Of a DNA stretch of 59,872 nt, positions 50,201 through 59,428 are shown one piece after another (the stretch's first letter is position 1; each line of letters starts with the position of its first letter). Source of the DNA: Flavobacterium sp. (lineage in GTDB: Bacteria; Bacteroidota; Bacteroidia; Flavobacteriales; Flavobacteriaceae). The DNA is taken from NCBI GenBank assembly GCA_030153045.1, contig JASLID010000001.1, positions 1 through 59,872 on the forward strand. The letters are read 5' to 3'. The notes beneath the pieces were generated by a model. That model worked only from the letters and a program-made list of their open reading frames with translations, ran no database searches and was not told the DNA's origin. A program made the translations under genes and the position numbers.

Positions 50201-52531
50201 TTATACAATTATGGTTTCCTCAACAGCAATTCGCATGTGCTTTGCGGCTGCAACCATTTCTTGCAGGGCAAGTTTAGTTTCTTCCCAATGACGGGTTTTC
50301 AATCCGCAATCTGGGTTTACCCATAATTGATCTGCTGGAATAACATCTTTCGCTTTTTCCAAAAGAAATACCATCTCCTTTTTTGAAGGCACTCTTGGAG
50401 AATGGATATCGTAAACTCCCGGACCAATTTCATTAGGGTATTTAAAATCCGAAAAAGCATCCAGCAATTCCATTTGGGAACGACTGCATTCAATAGTAAT
50501 TACATCGGCATCCATATCGGCAATGTTCTGAATAATATCATTAAATTCCGAATAGCACATGTGCGTGTGTATTTGCGTTTCATCCTGAACCCCGCTTGCC
50601 GAAATTCTAAAGGCGCGCACTGCCCAATCCAAGTAATTTTTCCATTCGCTTTCTCGCAATGGCAACCCTTCTCTAATGGCAGGTTCATCAATCTGAATGA
50701 TTTTTACTCCTGCATTTTCTAAATCAAGCACCTCATCTCGAATCGCAAAAGCAATTTGAGTGCAGGTTTGTGAACGCGGTTGGTCATTTCTCACAAACGA
50801 CCACTGCAAAATAGTTACCGGACCGGTAAGCATTCCTTTTACCCATTTTTTTGTCAATGACTGTGCAAAAGAAGTCCATTTTACCGTCATTGGAGCCGGT
50901 CGATGCACATCTCCGTAAATGATTGGCGGCTTAACACATCGACTTCCGTAACTTTGAACCCATCCGTATTGAGTGAACGTAAATCCAGCTAATTGTTCTC
51001 CAAAATATTCCACCATATCATTGCGTTCAAATTCACCATGAACCAAAACATCAATGTCTGTTTCTTCCTGAAATCGAATGGTTTCTTCAGTTTCCTTTTG
51101 AATTAACTCGTCGTATTCCGCTTGTGTTAATTCACCTTTTTTGAATTTGGCTCTCCAGTTTCTTACTTCATTAGTTTGTGGAAAAGATCCAATTGTTGTG
51201 GTTGGAAACAATGGAAGATTTAGGCTTTCAACCTGCTTTTTCCTACGTATCGAAAATGCATTTTCTCTATTCGTTTCTTTTTCCGTAATGGAATTAACTC
51301 TTTGCTTTACTTTTTCGTTATGAATGAGTTGCGATGTTTTTCGGGTTTCGTTCGCCAAAATATTCTCTTCCAGTTTTTTTGAAACTATATCTGAATTTTC
51401 ATCGGAAGCTAAATACTTCAACGTCACAACCTCATCAATTTTTTGTTTTGCAAAAGCAAGCCATTGCTTTATTTCAGGTGTTAATGTGTCTTCTTTATTT
51501 TCCAGTTCCAAATCACATGGCGAATGGAGTAAGGAACACGAAGGCGCTATTAAAATCCGTTCTGAACCGAATTTTTCAACGGCTTTGTTTATTAATGCCA
51601 ATGATTTCTGAAAGTCGTTTTTCCAGATATTTCTTCCATCGACAACGCCTAACGAAAGCTGAACATTTTCTTTCAAATGATTGCTTTCAATAATATCATC
51701 CAATTGTGACGAACATCTCACCAAATCCAAATGCAGTGCATCTACCGGTAATGAAAGTACTGCTTCTAAATTCTCTCCAAAGCAGTCAAAATAGTTCGCT
51801 AAGATTATCTTTATAAACGGAAATTGCTTTTTTATTTCAGAATAGACCGAAACAAACGCATTTCTTTCTTTTTCGGTTAAATCCAATGCCAGATAAGGCT
51901 CGTCAAATTGTATCCATTCGACACCATGATCTTTCAGTTTGCCCAAAATCTCGAAATACACCGGAAGAAGATTTTTAATAAGATCAATTCGGTGGAAACC
52001 TTCTTCTTTTTCTTTTCCTAAAAGTAAATAAGATATAGGTCCGATAATCACCGGTTTAGTTATAATCCCTTCCGCTTTCGCTTCATAGAACTCCTCTACA
52101 ATTTTGTTTGAAAAAAGGGAAAACTGCTGGTCTTTTTGAAATTCCGGTACAATGTAATGGTAATTGGTATCAAACCATTTGGTCATTTCCATAGCGATAA
52201 TGTCCAATCCGTTTTTCTGATAGCCTCTTGCCATCGCAAAATAAAGATCCAACTCGGTATTATTTTTATCCAAAATAACCTTGTTGTAACGTTGCGGAAT
52301 AGCTCCTACTGTCAGCGACATGTCTAAGATTTGATCGTAAAACGAAAAATCATTGGAAGGAATCAAATCAATTCCTGCCTTTTTCTGCAAAATCCAATTC
52401 TCATTTCGGATTTTCTTTCCGGTTTCAATCAATTCATTAATTGACGTTTTGCCTGTCCAATACTGCTCGCAGGCTTTTTTGAGTTCTCTTTGGCTACCAA
52501 TTCGCGGATAGCCCAAAACATTTGTTTTCAT
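50201..52531 (-). CDS. metE: Cobalamin-independent methionine synthase
   Basis: 776 residues, full length for MetE. The N-terminal barrel begins MKTNVLGYPRIGSQRELKKA. The C-terminal catalytic barrel contains LPLFPTTTIGSFPQTNEVR, GEFERNDMVEYFGEQL, the zinc ligands in THMCYSEF (His, Cys) and PDCGLKTR (Cys). It transfers a methyl group from 5-methyl-THF-triglutamate to homocysteine, giving methionine without B12. A cobalamin riboswitch lies in its leader, as expected for a gene that should be off when B12 is present. Confidence 0.97.
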   Translation of the reverse strand: MKTNVLGYPRIGSQRELKKACEQYWTGKTSINELIETGKKIRNENWILQKKAGIDLIPSNDFSFYDQILDMSLTVGAIPQRYNKVILDKNNTELDLYFAMARGYQKNGLDIIAMEMTKWFDTNYHYIVPEFQKDQQFSLFSNKIVEEFYEAKAEGIITKPVIIGPISYLLLGKEKEEGFHRIDLIKNLLPVYFEILGKLKDHGVEWIQFDEPYLALDLTEKERNAFVSVYSEIKKQFPFIKIILANYFDCFGENLEAVLSLPVDALHLDLVRCSSQLDDIIESNHLKENVQLSLGVVDGRNIWKNDFQKSLALINKAVEKFGSERILIAPSCSLLHSPCDLELENKEDTLTPEIKQWLAFAKQKIDEVVTLKYLASDENSDIVSKKLEENILANETRKTSQLIHNEKVKQRVNSITEKETNRENAFSIRRKKQVESLNLPLFPTTTIGSFPQTNEVRNWRAKFKKGELTQAEYDELIQKETEETIRFQEETDIDVLVHGEFERNDMVEYFGEQLAGFTFTQYGWVQSYGSRCVKPPIIYGDVHRPAPMTVKWTSFAQSLTKKWVKGMLTGPVTILQWSFVRNDQPRSQTCTQIAFAIRDEVLDLENAGVKIIQIDEPAIREGLPLRESEWKNYLDWAVRAFRISASGVQDETQIHTHMCYSEFNDIIQNIADMDADVITIECSRSQMELLDAFSDFKYPNEIGPGVYDIHSPRVPSKKEMVFLLEKAKDVIPADQLWVNPDCGLKTRHWEETKLALQEMVAAAKHMRIAVEETIIV

Positions 52532-52620
52532 TCTGTTTTGTAATTAGTTAAACAATAATTTGATGTATTGTTCGATGCTCTCTTGTATAAAAGCTTTCGT
52601 TAGTAATTACAAAACCGAAT
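52530..52620 (-). promoter_or_regulatory. Candidate start-codon sequestering hairpin (metE expression platform)
   Basis: Plus-strand segments 52530-52546 (attctgttttgtaatta) and 52604-52620 (taattacaaaaccgaat) form a 17-nt inverted repeat with one mismatch, loop 57 nt. In the metE RNA the 3' arm includes two bases of the ATG at 52531 and the A-rich stretch before it, so the helix would hide the translation start. A short competing pair, ttcggc (52661-52666) with the 5' arm tail, offers an alternative fold. Confidence 0.5.
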
Positions 52621-52719
52621 GGACACACTTCATGCATTCAAATCTCTATAAAAAAAGATTTTCGGCATTGAAAAGTATCCGTAGTTAAGCTTTATTTCGC
52701 GAAAGCATTCACCATCATT

Positions 52720-52912
52720 CAAACTCGGCAAGTCTCCTGGCTTGGGGCATTTTATTCAACCTTCCCATCTCGTTGTTTAGCAACGAGACAGTGGTTTGTG
52801 ATACATTGAAGATGTATTGAATAAAACTTATTACCCCTTACAGTTGCGCGACAGCCCATGATTTTCACATGGTTCCTTTTTAATTATCCTCTCGGATAAA
52901 CCTATAAGTTTG
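52720..52912 (-). promoter_or_regulatory. Cobalamin riboswitch upstream of metE
   Basis: On the minus strand, P1 pairs 52906-52912 with 52720-52726. The core element GCGCAACTGTAA is at 52838-52849. The B12 box AGCCAGGAGACTTGCC is at 52727-52742 (consensus ends GACCtGCC; here GACTTGCC). A peripheral stem TTTTATTCAA/TTGAATAAAA (52750-52759 with 52817-52826) and the hairpin 52769-52787 fit the aptamer. It sits about 190 nt before the metE start. Confidence 0.92.
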
Positions 52913-52989
52913 GGATGAAACAAAAGTGTCAAAGAACAAAATTTTCTAAAATACTTAGTAAGACAAATATATCTTAAGCATTTAAGTAA

Positions 52990-53019
52990 AAACAATAAAA
53001 GTCAGCTCGTAACTGACTC
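52990..53019 (-). terminator. Terminator of the sulfur assimilation operon
   Basis: The stem agtcag (53000-53005) pairs with ctgact (53013-53018) and has an A-rich plus-strand flank (T tract on the minus strand). It is just past the TSUP fusion stop. The stem is short, so confidence is moderate. Confidence 0.55.
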
Positions 53020-53025
53020 TTATCT

Positions 53026-54480
53026 TTACAATATTTTAAACAGCATTCTGATACTAAATACAATCACTAAAAAAGCTACTAGAAGTATAGCCGTTTTCTG
53101 TGGAAGCCTTCCTGCTAATCTTGCCGCCAAAGGCGCTGCTAAAGAACCTCCTAAAATTAACCCCACCACAATATACCAATGACTTACGCCAATTGAAGCA
53201 AAAAAGGTAATAGAAGCTGCTAGCGTTACAAAAAATTCGGCTAAACTCACCGTTCCAATCACATAACTCGATTGTCGTCCTTTTGCTAAAAGTGTTGAAG
53301 TCACAATTGGTCCCCAACCTCCTCCTCCAAAAGCATCTAAAAGTCCACCAGAAAACCCTAAAAGCCCCGTGTTTTTGATTTTCTTTTTCTGTATGTTTTT
53401 TCGAAAAGCTATGCTTATTAAACGAATTCCAATAATCATAGTATAAGTTGCTAAAACTGCATAAGTAATGGTCTCATATTTATTTCCAAGATAAATCAGT
53501 AATAATGCACCACTCACCGCTCCTATCACTCCGGGAACAGCCAACCAGAAAAGCAATTTCTTATTAACGTTTCCGAACTTATAATGTGAAAAACCACTTA
53601 TTCCGCTGGAAAACATTTCGGCTGTATGAATACTTCCACTTATAGCTGGCAATTTTATTCCAAACAACATCATGCTTGTAGCACAAGTTACACCATAACC
53701 CAATCCTACTGCACCATCCACTATTTGAGCAAAGAAACCAACCAAAATCATCGCAAAAAAAACAGGGGGAATATCTTGTGCAAAGGTGTTTAAATCTGAA
53801 ACAGTAATAACCGTTGATAGTCCGTATCCAAAGAATATTGCAAGAAAAACAACTGCAATTTCAAAAGTAAGTTTCTTATACTTCTTCTTTTGTTTTTTTG
53901 GGGTGTCCTTATCCACTAAAACAGATGTTATCGAATTTAAAGACGCTAATTTTGCTTCGAAATCCCCTTTGTGTTGATTCCTAAACGCATTTAAATTTTC
54001 GATGCTTTCATTAATATCCTCTGGAATGGCTTCTTCTAGATATTCTCTCATTCTTCTGGCTAAAACTGGTGATTTTCCATTGGTGGAAATGGCGATTTTT
54101 AAATGTCCTTTCTTTACAATTGAACCCAAATAAAAATCACACAAATCAGGTTGGTCAGCAGCGTTTACCAATAATTTTAGTTGGTTGGCCTTTCGCTTTA
54201 TTTCAGCATTTACAACTTTATCATTGGTCGCAGCAATCACAAAATCTGTTTCATTCAAATCTGTTTCATCAAATGGACGCTCATGAAAAGTGATATGTGG
54301 ATGCAGTGCCAAAACTCTTTTCAAAGCTGGAAAAATCTCACTCGCCACCAATTTGATACTGACATTTGAGTTCTGTTTTAATAAGGTTTCCGTTTTTTCT
54401 AAACCAACATTTCCGCCGCCCACGATTAAAAATCGAGCCGTTTCTGTTTTTAAGAATACTGGAAAAAGTGTATTACTCAT
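53026..54480 (-). CDS. Siroheme-synthase N-domain fused to TSUP sulfite-type permease
   Basis: 484 residues in two parts. Residues 1-190 are a precorrin-2 dehydrogenase/ferrochelatase-like domain (CysG N-terminal half), with GGGNVG at 21-26 and Asp107 in NAADQPDLCDFY aligned to the catalytic Asp of CysG. Residues about 205-484 form a TauE/SafE (TSUP) permease with about eight membrane helices (DIPPVFFAMILVGFFAQIVDGAVGLGYG, GLLGFSGGLLDAFGGGGWGPIVT). The soluble part should make siroheme, the cofactor of CysI; the permease should move sulfite or a related anion. It overlaps the DUF2490 gene by 8 bases. The fusion is unusual but known to me from relatives. Confidence 0.85.
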   Translation of the reverse strand: MSNTLFPVFLKTETARFLIVGGGNVGLEKTETLLKQNSNVSIKLVASEIFPALKRVLALHPHITFHERPFDETDLNETDFVIAATNDKVVNAEIKRKANQLKLLVNAADQPDLCDFYLGSIVKKGHLKIAISTNGKSPVLARRMREYLEEAIPEDINESIENLNAFRNQHKGDFEAKLASLNSITSVLVDKDTPKKQKKKYKKLTFEIAVVFLAIFFGYGLSTVITVSDLNTFAQDIPPVFFAMILVGFFAQIVDGAVGLGYGVTCATSMMLFGIKLPAISGSIHTAEMFSSGISGFSHYKFGNVNKKLLFWLAVPGVIGAVSGALLLIYLGNKYETITYAVLATYTMIIGIRLISIAFRKNIQKKKIKNTGLLGFSGGLLDAFGGGGWGPIVTSTLLAKGRQSSYVIGTVSLAEFFVTLAASITFFASIGVSHWYIVVGLILGGSLAAPLAARLAGRLPQKTAILLVAFLVIVFSIRMLFKIL

Positions 54481-55282
54481 GGTTTTTCTTTTTTAATGAT
54501 AGGTTATGAAATAACGAAAATCTGATAATGTCTCTTTTGTAAAAATCTACCCCTGAACTTCTTTGCTGAAACCAGTTCATATACCCTGCTTCTACTGCTA
54601 TTTTTGGACTAAAGACATAATTCAACGCCAGATAAATTCGATTTTGGTCGAAAGTGTTTTTTACAATTTTACTTCCAACATTAAACATCACTTCATCTCT
54701 TATTTTCAGAATAAATTTATCCGAATTTTCTTTTTTAACTATTGGAATATCAAACCCCAACTGATAACGCAATCTGAAATTTGAAAAACGATACCCTCCT
54801 ACCAATTCATCGTTTTTAACATCATGAAAAAATCGCGCTTCTGCTTTATACCGATGGCAAATGGTAAGGAAAGAAAGCTTTTGTTTGTTGTTAAATCCAA
54901 TGTCCGGACGCAATTCTGGAACCATTAAGTTACTTTCAGAATATGGATCATTTGGACTTTGTAAAAAAAGCGTCATCCCTACTGAAGCATTCCAATTATC
55001 TATTAATTTCCGTTCTAAATTGGTTCTAAAAACCAACTGATTTTGTGCCGATGGATTAATAAAATGCCGCTCCTGAATTTCACTTTTCAAACTCCATTTT
55101 TCGTTAATAGTCAATGAATTGTAATAGCCATACCAAATCAACTGCTGATGCGTTACTTTTTTCTGAGCCAAGACATTCGGTTGAGAAAACAGCAATACGA
55201 AAAGTATCGCCGTTCTTCCAACACTATTAATTCTGTGAAATGATTTTTCGGAATGTAAAATCTCCAAAAGTTTCGTTTTCAT
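54473..55282 (-). CDS. DUF2490 outer-membrane beta-barrel protein
   Basis: 269 residues. A signal-like segment (AILFVLLFSQPNVLAQ) comes after an unusual 22-residue N-terminal stretch that starts inside cysI. No other in-frame ATG, GTG or TTG gives a better start, so the 56-base overlap with cysI is accepted. The rest has barrel-like strands typical of DUF2490: LIWYGYYNSLTINEKWSLKSEIQERHF, FRLRYQLGFDIPIV, VFSPKIAVEAGYMNWFQQR and an aromatic C-terminus. An outer-membrane role in sulfur uptake is plausible by context only. It also overlaps the TSUP fusion by 8 bases. Confidence 0.72.
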   Translation of the reverse strand: MKTKLLEILHSEKSFHRINSVGRTAILFVLLFSQPNVLAQKKVTHQQLIWYGYYNSLTINEKWSLKSEIQERHFINPSAQNQLVFRTNLERKLIDNWNASVGMTLFLQSPNDPYSESNLMVPELRPDIGFNNKQKLSFLTICHRYKAEARFFHDVKNDELVGGYRFSNFRLRYQLGFDIPIVKKENSDKFILKIRDEVMFNVGSKIVKNTFDQNRIYLALNYVFSPKIAVEAGYMNWFQQRSSGVDFYKRDIIRFSLFHNLSLKKKNHE

Positions 55283-56876
55283 GCTTTTCGTTTATATATC
55301 GCTCCAATAACTGGTCGACTTCATTTAATATTTCTGATTCTGTCTGCTTTTCTTTGTACAATTGATTCAATCTTTCGCCATATCGATCGCCGCCCAACAT
55401 AAAGTTGTACTGCCCAGGTCCCGTTCCAATGAAGCCTAATTCGGCAACATAAGGTCGGCCACAACCGTTAGGGCAACCCGTCATTCGAATGGAAATTTCA
55501 TCGTTTTGCAATTCGTATTTCTCCAAAATAGGTTCAATTTTGGTTACCAATTCGGGCAAATAACGTTGAGCTTCTGCCAAAGCTAACGGACACGTAGGCA
55601 ACGCCACACACGCCATCGAATTTTTACGCAAAGCGCTATCGTGTTTATCAATCTCGAATTTGAGTAATAACTCATCTACTTTTGCTTTGTCTTTATCTTC
55701 AATTTCACCCAAAATCAGGTTTTGATTGCCTGAAAAAATAAAGTTGGAGATTTTCAATTTTGCCAATTCATATAAAAACTGTTTTTGATAGAGCTTTACC
55801 ACTCCATGCTCCACAAACAGAGTGTAAAACCATTTGCCAATGTGATTTTGTTCCCATCCAAATCGGTCACTTCTTTCTGTAAAAGTGAACGGTTGTTCGG
55901 GTAATAAGTCAAATCCAATACGGCTTTCCAACTCTTTTTTGAAACCTTCGACTGTTAGTTTGTCCACCGTATATTTCATTCGGGATAATTTTCTATCCAC
56001 ACGATTTCCAAAATCTCTTTGCACAGTCAAAATTTCATAAACAGCCTTCAACGTCTTTTCTTCGGTATCGGTAAAACCAATGATGGAACCCAAACGCGCA
56101 TACGTATTCGGATTTCCATGAGTGGTTGCCAATCCACCGCCAATAGCAATATTGAAGCCCTTCAATTTATTGTCTTCAATGACGGCAATCAATCCAATAT
56201 CATTGGTAAAAACATCTACATCGTTTGATGGTGGAATCGCAATGGCAATCTTAAATTTCCTTGGCAAATAGCGGTCTTCATACAAAGGATCCGCTTCTGA
56301 AGAACGCTCGTATATTTTCTCTCCATCAATAAAAACCTCATAATATGATTGGGTTTTAGGCAAAAGCAACGTTGAAATTTTATCCGCATACTCATAAATT
56401 TCCTGATGTAAAGAAGAAATCTGCGGATGCGAACTCACAATCACATTACGATTGACATCACCACAAGCTGCAATAGAGTCTAATTTGGCCGTGTTAAACG
56501 CTTGTATTGTTGGACGTAATTGGTGTTTTAATAACCCGTGCAATTGCACCGTTTGACGCGTTGTTATTTTTAATGTCCCTGTCCCGAATTCTTCAGAAAT
56601 ATCGTGTGTGGCAATCCACTGATCAGCATTGATAACGCCTCCTGGAATTCGCAATCGAATCATGAAAGAATACAATTTGTCTAATTTTTTGGCTGCTCGT
56701 TCTGCCCTTCTGTCTCTGTCGTCCTGCACATACATTCCGTGAAACTTGACTAAAGTCTCATCGTCCGGACGCACATTCCCGGTGTGATTGTCTAAATCGA
56801 TACTTTCTTTTAAAGTACCACGTAACCCGTCACTTTTGGTTTTTATTCCTTCTATTGGTGATAATTTCTCGCTCAT
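55227..56876 (-). CDS. cysI: Sulfite reductase haemoprotein subunit (CysI-like)
   Basis: 549 residues with the sulfite/nitrite reductase two-fold design. The siroheme/[4Fe-4S] cysteines lie in ACVALPTCPLALAEAQ and the GCPNGCGRPYVAE motif. The segments TGTLKITTRQTVQLHG and ACGDVNRNVIVSSHP are typical of assimilatory NADPH sulfite reductase. It reduces sulfite to sulfide with six electrons from CysJ. The start is 11 bases after the cysJ stop. Its 3' end overlaps the DUF2490 gene by 56 bases. Confidence 0.92.
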   Translation of the reverse strand: MSEKLSPIEGIKTKSDGLRGTLKESIDLDNHTGNVRPDDETLVKFHGMYVQDDRDRRAERAAKKLDKLYSFMIRLRIPGGVINADQWIATHDISEEFGTGTLKITTRQTVQLHGLLKHQLRPTIQAFNTAKLDSIAACGDVNRNVIVSSHPQISSLHQEIYEYADKISTLLLPKTQSYYEVFIDGEKIYERSSEADPLYEDRYLPRKFKIAIAIPPSNDVDVFTNDIGLIAVIEDNKLKGFNIAIGGGLATTHGNPNTYARLGSIIGFTDTEEKTLKAVYEILTVQRDFGNRVDRKLSRMKYTVDKLTVEGFKKELESRIGFDLLPEQPFTFTERSDRFGWEQNHIGKWFYTLFVEHGVVKLYQKQFLYELAKLKISNFIFSGNQNLILGEIEDKDKAKVDELLLKFEIDKHDSALRKNSMACVALPTCPLALAEAQRYLPELVTKIEPILEKYELQNDEISIRMTGCPNGCGRPYVAELGFIGTGPGQYNFMLGGDRYGERLNQLYKEKQTESEILNEVDQLLERYINEKHENETFGDFTFRKIISQN

Positions 56877-56887
56877 TTTTTTTCTTT

Positions 56888-58543
56888 TTAGTAAACGTCT
56901 TTTTGGTATTTCCCGGCTGTTTGTAAATCTTCCAATACCTGTTTTGCTTCATCCTTACTTATATTTCTTTCCGAAGCAATCACATCGATGATAGCATTTT
57001 CAACATCGTTACTCATTGGATTTTTTTGTCCGCAGATGTAAATTGATGCGCCATTTTGCAACCATTCATTGAAGTCTTTTGCTTTTTCTTTGATACGATC
57101 CTGAACGTAAATTTTCTTTTCCTGATCACGGGAGAACGCAGTATCTAATTTGGTCAACGCACCTGTGGCAATCCATTCCTGAATTTCAGTTTGATAATAG
57201 AAATCCAACACAAAATGTTGTTCCCCGAAAAACAACCAATTCTTCCCTTCAGCACCTTCGGCATCACGATGGGCAATAAAACTTCGGAACGGCGCAATTC
57301 CAGTTCCGGGACCAATCATAATAATATCAGTATCATCTGATGGGAGTTTGAAATTGTTATTCTTGTGGATGTAAAATTCGATTTCGTCATCTTTAGGAAA
57401 ATCGGCTAGGAACTGTGAACACAAACCTGTTTTTATATTTCCGTTAACCGAAAAAGTGTTCAAACTAACTGTTGCGTGCACTTCGCCATCGTGAGCATTA
57501 GCTGCTGAAGAAATCGAATACAATCGCGGCGCAATGTTGTGAAGCAAAGGAATCACTTCTTCTAACTTTACTTTTTTCGGATTGTATTTTTTTAAAATAT
57601 CGATTAAATCGGCTTTGTCTTCTTCAATGCTTATTTCAAATAATTTTGCAAAAGTTTCCAATGATTTTTTAGACAATCCTCGAATGTTTTTATCTGAAAG
57701 AAGTTGAAAATCTTCCGATTCCTCAAAATATGTCGCTATTGCTTTTACTTCTGTTTCATTATTTTTTGGATAAAAACCAATTGCATCGCCCGGTTCATAA
57801 ATTATTTCATCATCTGAAGTGATTTCGATGTGATACGTTTCTTTGTTCGAACCTGTATCATTCAAAACAATCTTCTGAGAAACAATCCCTTTATAATTTT
57901 TCTTTGCGTTTGAAGTCGTTGTGCTTTTTGGTGTTGGAACTGAAGCTGATGAAGCACTTTTTGAAAAAACATCTTTCAGATTACTTTCCCATTCTGATAC
58001 AGTATCGGCATAATCCACATCGGCTTTTACCAAAGGCAATAAGCGTTTTGCTCCTTTTTCTTCCAAAACCTCATCGAGCAATACTCCTGCATTACAAAAA
58101 AGCGGATACGAAGTGTCTCCCAATCCTAGAATAGCAAAATTCAATTGGCTTAAATTAGTTTCTGAAGCTTTTAGTTTTTCATAAAAACCAACGGCATTTT
58201 GTGGAAACTCCCCTTCGCCTTGCGTACTCACAATAAACAGAACCAACGTTTCTTTCTCTAATTTTGAAACATCAAACTGAAAAATATCGATAGATTTTGC
58301 CTGAATTTTATTTTTCTTAAAGTTGGTCAGCAATTGAGAGGCGATTTTCTTCGCATTTCCAGTTTCAGTACCATATACAATCAAAGGTTTTACAGCAACT
58401 GAAGGAACTGTTTCGATCGGTTGCACTGAAAGTTGGTTGTTGTCCAGAAAACCAGCCAAATAGCCCTTGGTCCATATAATTTCTTCCTTAGAAGACTGCT
58501 GAACCAGTTGTTTTAGTAATGTTAATTTAGTTTCAGATAGCAT
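56888..58543 (-). CDS. cysJ: Sulfite reductase flavoprotein subunit (CysJ-like)
   Basis: 551 residues. The flavodoxin domain (about 50-190) has IVYGTETGNAKKIA and LFIVSTQGEGEFPQNAVGFYEKL for FMN. A ferredoxin-reductase-like part follows with FAD motif RLYSISSA, the NADPH loop MIGPGTGIAPFRSFIAHR and the terminal FAD contact (KYQKDVY). It passes electrons from NADPH to CysI. It is slightly shorter than E. coli CysJ (599). It overlaps cobA by 11 bases, so the two are coupled. Confidence 0.92.
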   Translation of the reverse strand: MLSETKLTLLKQLVQQSSKEEIIWTKGYLAGFLDNNQLSVQPIETVPSVAVKPLIVYGTETGNAKKIASQLLTNFKKNKIQAKSIDIFQFDVSKLEKETLVLFIVSTQGEGEFPQNAVGFYEKLKASETNLSQLNFAILGLGDTSYPLFCNAGVLLDEVLEEKGAKRLLPLVKADVDYADTVSEWESNLKDVFSKSASSASVPTPKSTTTSNAKKNYKGIVSQKIVLNDTGSNKETYHIEITSDDEIIYEPGDAIGFYPKNNETEVKAIATYFEESEDFQLLSDKNIRGLSKKSLETFAKLFEISIEEDKADLIDILKKYNPKKVKLEEVIPLLHNIAPRLYSISSAANAHDGEVHATVSLNTFSVNGNIKTGLCSQFLADFPKDDEIEFYIHKNNNFKLPSDDTDIIMIGPGTGIAPFRSFIAHRDAEGAEGKNWLFFGEQHFVLDFYYQTEIQEWIATGALTKLDTAFSRDQEKKIYVQDRIKEKAKDFNEWLQNGASIYICGQKNPMSNDVENAIIDVIASERNISKDEAKQVLEDLQTAGKYQKDVY

Positions 58544-59348
58544 TTTGGTACGTATTTTTATGGTTATCGAAATAAGATTCTATAGTGTTCTTCTCTTTTA
58601 TCCATGAAAATTCCTGATGCAAATTCACCACAGCACCCACAATAATTAGCGTTGGTACATATTCAAATTCAGGTAAAGATTTGGTTTGCAAGTCTTCGAA
58701 AGAAAACACCGTTGTTTTTTGATTGGGGGTTGTAGCCTGTTGGACAACTGCAATTCCTTTTGAAGTGCTGATTCCGTTTTCCAACAGCGATGCTGTCAAA
58801 GCATCCAAACGTTGCCCGCTCATGTAAAAAACCAAGGTATCGCTGGTTTTCGCCCAGTCTTTCCATTGGCTTGGAGCCACATTTTTCAAATCATACAAGG
58901 TTAAAAAGCGCACTCCACGAGAATATTCTCTGGCTGTTAATGGAATTCCCGTGTAAGAAGCTGCACCAAAAGCAGCCGAAATACCAGGAATGATTTCGTA
59001 AGGAATATTGTTTTCTTTCAAAACCTGCAATTCGTCTAAAACATTGGAAAACAACATAGAATCACCGCCTTTTAAACGGAGTACTAGCTTGTTTTGCAAG
59101 GCAAATTCGACCATCAATTCGTTGATATCCTGTTGTGGCGTGTGAATTCCTTTGGAACATTGTTTGCCCACATAAATCACTATGGCGTTTTTATTGGCAT
59201 ACTCTTCAATGAGTTCGGGTGAGACCAATCGGTCGGTTAAAACCACATCAGCTTTTTGAAGATATTTCAGTGCTTTCAGGCTAATCAAGTCCGGATCACC
59301 GGGTCCAGCGCCTGCTAGAATTACTTTTCCTGTATTTAAAATGTTCAT
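58533..59348 (-). CDS. cobA: Uroporphyrinogen-III C-methyltransferase
   Basis: 271 residues. It shows the SUMT motifs VILAGAGPGDPDLISLKALK near 8-27, YVGKQCSKGIHTPQQDINELMVEFA, LRLKGGDSMLFSNVLDEL, GISAAFGAASYTGIPLTAREYSR and the AAF.YM-like FYMSGQRL. It makes precorrin-2 from uroporphyrinogen III with two SAM, the branch point to siroheme. Together with the CysG-like half of the downstream TSUP fusion it supplies siroheme to CysI. Although precorrin-2 also leads to cobalamin, the operon context argues for siroheme. Confidence 0.93.
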   Translation of the reverse strand: MNILNTGKVILAGAGPGDPDLISLKALKYLQKADVVLTDRLVSPELIEEYANKNAIVIYVGKQCSKGIHTPQQDINELMVEFALQNKLVLRLKGGDSMLFSNVLDELQVLKENNIPYEIIPGISAAFGAASYTGIPLTAREYSRGVRFLTLYDLKNVAPSQWKDWAKTSDTLVFYMSGQRLDALTASLLENGISTSKGIAVVQQATTPNQKTTVFSFEDLQTKSLPEFEYVPTLIIVGAVVNLHQEFSWIKEKNTIESYFDNHKNTYQNAI

Positions 59349-59428
59349 CTCTTTCTTAATTTTAGGTATGAGATTCCCTGACTCGCTTAAAAAAGCAAGG
59401 AAAAATCACACATTTTGTTACTTAGTTT

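Noticed and set aside
51324..51693. Two overlapping plus-strand frames antisense to metE
   Set aside because: They are shadows of the highly conserved metE coding sequence, without promoter or family resemblance.
52621..52719. Intrinsic terminator as the riboswitch expression platform
   Set aside because: The hairpins in this stretch are weak, and the only long U run (complement of 52650-52657) lies in a loop rather than after a stem; the start-codon helix is a better candidate.
58533..59348. cobA as part of a cobalamin synthesis cluster linked to the riboswitch
   Set aside because: Its operon partners are sulfite reductase and a siroheme-type dehydrogenase; no cob/cbi genes are present, and the riboswitch precedes metE in a separate unit.
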